Assembly (NCBI GenBank): GCA_964572955.1
Contig: CAZNGY010000063.1
Span: forward strand, 1 to 7,698
Length of the DNA stretch: 7,698 nt
Direction of reading: 5' to 3'
Source: UBA3775 sp964572955
GTDB taxonomy: Bacteria > Bacillota > Clostridia > Lachnospirales > Lachnospiraceae
Shown: positions 5,648 through 7,698 of the stretch, one piece after another
Layout: the number at the start of each line of letters is the position of its first letter
How positions within the stretch are numbered: the first letter of the stretch is position 1
Made by a program: the position numbers and the translations under genes
Notes under the pieces: generated by a model
Database searches by the model: none
What the model saw: only the letters and a program-made list of their open reading frames with translations
Told to the model about the DNA's origin: nothing

Positions 5648-6970
5648 ATGAAAACAAGAGATTCCTTTAAAAACCGTTGGGGATTTATCCTTGCCTGTAT
5701 CGGCTCCGCAGTCGGAATGGGTAATATCTGGATGTTCCCAACAAGAGTATCCATGTATGGCGGCGGTTCCTATCTTATTCCATATATAATATTTGTTATA
5801 CTTATCGGTTCCACCGGTGTAATCGGTGAAATGAGTTTTGGTAGAGCTGCTAAATCCGGTCCCGTAAACGCTTTCGGTTCTGCCTGTGAAAGAAAAGGTC
5901 ATAGAAAACTTGGAGAGTTTTTAGGATTAATTCCTGTATTGGGTTCCTTTGCCATGGCAATCGGATATACTGTTGTCATGGGGTGGATTCTCAAATACAT
6001 GACAGGTTCTTTCACCGGTTCTGTCTTAAAACCTGAAAACGTGGAAGAATTTGGAGCTTCTTTCGGCGGCATGGCTTCCTCTTTTGGAAATAATTTCTGG
6101 CAGATAATTGCATTAATACTGGCAATTGCCATACTTATTTTCGGTGTAAGCCGCGGTATTGAAAATGCCAATAAAATAATGATGCCTGTTTTCTTCATAC
6201 TTTTTGCTGTACTTGGTATTTATATTGCATTCCAGCCAGGTGCAGTTGACGGTTACAAATATATATTCCGTATTGATCCAAAAGTACTTGCAGACCCTTT
6301 CACATGGATTTACGCACTTGGTCAGGCATTCTTCTCACTTTCGGTTGCCGGCAACGGTACTCTTATTTATGGCTCATACCTTTCAGATAGTGAAGACATC
6401 CCTGCATCGGCTGCACGTGTTGCCTTTTTTGACACTCTGGCTGCTATCTTAGCCGCACTTGTCATCATACCTGCCATGGCTACGACCGGAGCCCAGCTTA
6501 ATCAGGGTGGTCCGGGACTTATGTTCATATACCTTCCATCCCTTTTCAAGAATATGCCGGGCGGTCGTCTTATTGCCATTATATTCTTTGTTGCCATATT
6601 CTTTGCGGGACTTACTTCACTTATTAATCTTTATGAAGCACCTATAGCAACTTTGCAGGAAAAGCTTCATTTAAGCAGGAAAAATGCCTGTATTACAGCC
6701 GGAGCCGTTGCTGTAGCAATCTCACTCTGTATTCAGGGGATTGTTTCTCAATGGATGGATATTTTATCAATCTATATCTGCCCTCTCGGTGCCGGACTTG
6801 CAGGAATCATGTTTTTCTATATCTGCGGTAAAAAATATGTTGAAGAACAGGTTAACAAGGGCAGAAGTAAGAAATTCACAGACAAATACATATACATATG
6901 TAAGTATATCTACTGCCCTGTATGTATTCTCGTATTAATCCTTGGTACTATACTTGGAGGTATCGGCTGA
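5648..6970 (+). CDS. sodium-dependent transporter, neurotransmitter:sodium symporter (NSS/SNF) family
   Basis: The 440 residues form a polytopic membrane protein with 11 predicted helices (about 11-31, 41-62, 89-118, 150-168, 176-196, 218-242, 256-279, 306-333, 346-364, 373-393, 417-438), as in MhsT-type bacterial members. TM1 carries GSAVGMGNIWMFP (19-31), the family's unwound substrate and sodium segment. TM6 carries GQAFFSLSVAGNG (225-237), matching the LeuT FFTLS region. TM8 has Thr323-Ser324 at the position expected for the Na2 site. The family imports amino acids such as Trp, Leu or Ala by sodium coupling; the AGNG loop in TM6 differs from the common G-x-G form, so the substrate is open. 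ATG 5648 has GGAGG (5638-5642) 5 bases upstream. The gene lies just after a strong terminator with no room for a promoter, so it depends on readthrough or on a promoter inside the DUF1846 gene. Confidence 0.95.
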   Translation: MKTRDSFKNRWGFILACIGSAVGMGNIWMFPTRVSMYGGGSYLIPYIIFVILIGSTGVIGEMSFGRAAKSGPVNAFGSACERKGHRKLGEFLGLIPVLGSFAMAIGYTVVMGWILKYMTGSFTGSVLKPENVEEFGASFGGMASSFGNNFWQIIALILAIAILIFGVSRGIENANKIMMPVFFILFAVLGIYIAFQPGAVDGYKYIFRIDPKVLADPFTWIYALGQAFFSLSVAGNGTLIYGSYLSDSEDIPASAARVAFFDTLAAILAALVIIPAMATTGAQLNQGGPGLMFIYLPSLFKNMPGGRLIAIIFFVAIFFAGLTSLINLYEAPIATLQEKLHLSRKNACITAGAVAVAISLCIQGIVSQWMDILSIYICPLGAGLAGIMFFYICGKKYVEEQVNKGRSKKFTDKYIYICKYIYCPVCILVLILGTILGGIG

Positions 6971-7088
6971 TAATATTTTAATATATTAAAGCTACGTTTT
7001 TATATTTAAAATTAATATGCTCCAGCAAAAAAAATCAGCAGCCTCTACATATATCGATATGTAATTCACTTTTTAGTATGGTGTAATT
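6971..7088. other. AT-rich intergenic stretch with no gene seen
   Basis: Between the symporter stop and the next terminator the sequence is AT-rich and has no supported reading frame. The only structure noted is the near-palindrome ACATAT-ATCG-ATATGT at 7047-7062, which is too short and too AT-rich to interpret. Confidence 0.5.
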
Positions 7089-7131
7089 AAAAAAGGGAAC
7101 AGAACTGATTCTTCAGTTTTGTTCCCTTTTT
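7089..7131. terminator. strong bidirectional rho-independent terminator
   Basis: A near-continuous 18-bp stem pairs 7091-7108 with 7113-7130 around a TTCT loop: AAAAGGGAACA with TGTTCCCTTTT, then GAACTGA with TCAGTTT including one G-T wobble. Five T (7127-7131) follow on the plus strand, and the A-run 7089-7094 gives a T-run on the minus strand, so it can stop transcription both ways. It probably ends the symporter transcript, 120 bases after its stop, and shields it from leftward readthrough. Confidence 0.9.
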
Positions 7132-7134
7132 CTG

Positions 7135-7520
7135 CAGCGTGTCCACCCAGAACAGCTGTCCGTGTGAAACATTCGTATACTTAAACAATATAACATTAAG
7201 CTGCATAATGTCATACTGTTTGTCAATGATTGCTTTCTGCACAATCAAATCTACCTTGCTCTGACGGTTTTGCACAAATTGCCTCCGATACATCCTGCGG
7301 ACAACACTCTTTAAATTCACTTTGAAGCATGTCTGCTTGGCTCGTTGCAATCGCAGATATTCGCAGCCATACCAACGCAGTGGTCTAAATTATCTTTCTC
7401 GCACATGATGTTTTACTAATTTCGGAACATTTTCAAAAATGCTTGACACAACGCATGCCGCACCAAAAGCACCCCGCAAAAATTGCAGGGTGCTTCACGC
7501 TTGTTCCAGGGGACACGCTG
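7135..7520. mobile_element. possible degenerate element with imperfect terminal inverted repeats
   Basis: CAGCGTGTCC at 7135-7144 is repeated inverted as GGACACGCTG at 7511-7520. The similarity continues inward with one-base gaps: ACCCAGAACAGC on the left against CCTGGAACAAGC on the right read inverted. The 386-bp segment between has no convincing gene. Minus-strand frames give only short pieces, such as HCVGMAANICDCNEPSRHAS (stop after 21 codons) and a longer TTG-started frame that runs through a terminator. This fits a small MITE-like element or insertion-sequence remnant. No target-site duplication is visible and I know no matching family, so the call is tentative. Confidence 0.3.
7465..7495 (-). 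terminator. rho-independent terminator reading leftward
   Basis: AAGCACCCCGCA (7467-7478) pairs with TGCAGGGTGCTT (7484-7495) over 12 bp, including one wobble, with a 5-base loop. On the minus strand the stem is followed by TTTT (7468-7465). It lies about 120 bases past the stop of the ABC exporter at the right edge and is most likely that gene's terminator. Confidence 0.75.
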
Positions 7521-7593
7521 ATTAAATCAAATTCACTCCGTTAAACGAGCATACTCACGCGGCTGAATTTGATACGCTGCGCTTTAATCGGCG
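7516..7593. repeat. two-part imperfect inverted repeat after the ABC exporter gene
   Basis: CGCTGATTAAA (7516-7526) pairs with TTTAATCGGCG (7583-7593) with one wobble. TCAAATTCA (7527-7535), directly adjacent, pairs perfectly with TGAATTTGA (7564-7572). A 10-base one-sided bulge and a 28-base loop complete a cruciform-like hairpin. It lies between the ABC exporter stop and its terminator, so it could act in the 3' untranslated RNA or be the edge of the neighbouring degenerate element. Confidence 0.5.
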
Positions 7594-7613
7594 TATTCCT
7601 AGTAAAGTCACCG

Positions 7614-7698
7614 CTAAACGGCGGTATCAACATAATACTGCGCCTGCGCCGCGAACATCTCTGAATATATGCCGTTTTTGATTTTAACCAGCTCGTCA
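7614..7698 (-). CDS. ABC exporter (fused ATPase/permease type), C-terminal end only
   Basis: Twenty-seven codons plus a partial one enter from the right edge and end at TAG (7616-7614). The peptide DELVKIKNGIYSEMFAAQAQ, ending YYVDTAV, matches the usual last helix of ABC exporters whose ATPase tail reads roughly H-x-E-L-M...G-x-Y-x-E-M-F-x-x-Q-A-x-Y-Y. The nucleotide-binding motifs are outside the window. The codons favour GCG and GCC and are richer in GC than the rest of the window, which may point to different ancestry. A terminator (7465-7495) lies downstream. The substrate is unknown. Confidence 0.7.
   Translation of the reverse strand, partial: DELVKIKNGIYSEMFAAQAQYYVDTAV

Noticed and set aside
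7087..7350. 87-residue minus-strand reading frame starting at TTG 7350
   Set aside because: It runs through the strong bidirectional terminator at 7089-7131, has no ribosome binding site that I can see, and its basic, low-complexity peptide matches no family I know.

Overview
The window is AT-rich chromosomal-looking DNA with strong purine-rich ribosome binding sites, short intergenic gaps and protein families typical of low-GC Clostridia. The DUF1846 protein, the HMA/Cys-rich small membrane protein and the 440-residue sodium symporter suggest Lachnospiraceae. That is an inference from protein style, not a placement.

Layout. Positions 1-1861 (minus strand) hold a tight three-gene operon: a small membrane protein with a heavy-metal-associated (HMA) domain, an ABC ATPase of the MacB/LolD type, and the N-terminal third of its FtsX-like permease, which runs off the left edge. 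A promoter with a consensus -35 and a cluster of GTTAG/CTAAC half-sites lie upstream, at about 1929-2001. Positions 2087-4015 (plus strand) hold a 151-residue protein of unknown function, a 185-bp gap that looks like a structured RNA, and a 415-residue reverse transcriptase (RT). Positions 4008-6970 (plus strand) hold a DUF1846 protein with its own promoter and a strong terminator, then an 11-helix sodium-coupled symporter of the NSS (LeuT/MhsT) family. From 6971 to 7613 I see no convincing gene: there is a strong bidirectional terminator, a possible 386-bp degenerate element with imperfect terminal inverted repeats, and a second terminator reading leftward. The last 85 bases are the C-terminal end of an ABC exporter coded on the minus strand.

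The part most worth attention is 2576-4015. The RT has the expected palm residues (Asp139 in motif A; Tyr-Ser-Asp-Asp at 224-227). It lacks the marks of group II intron maturases, DGR enzymes or classical retrons. Directly upstream is an RNA-like segment closed by a perfect 18-bp inverted repeat (2601-2618 with 2732-2749) that encloses several hairpins. The RT starts at TTG behind an AAGGAG box placed just after the closing stem. A stand-alone RT with a structured RNA upstream is the arrangement of defence-associated RTs such as DRT2, in which the RNA is the template. One sense frame stays open for 55 codons across the RNA, which fits a DRT2-like idea but does not prove it. The family assignment is inference.
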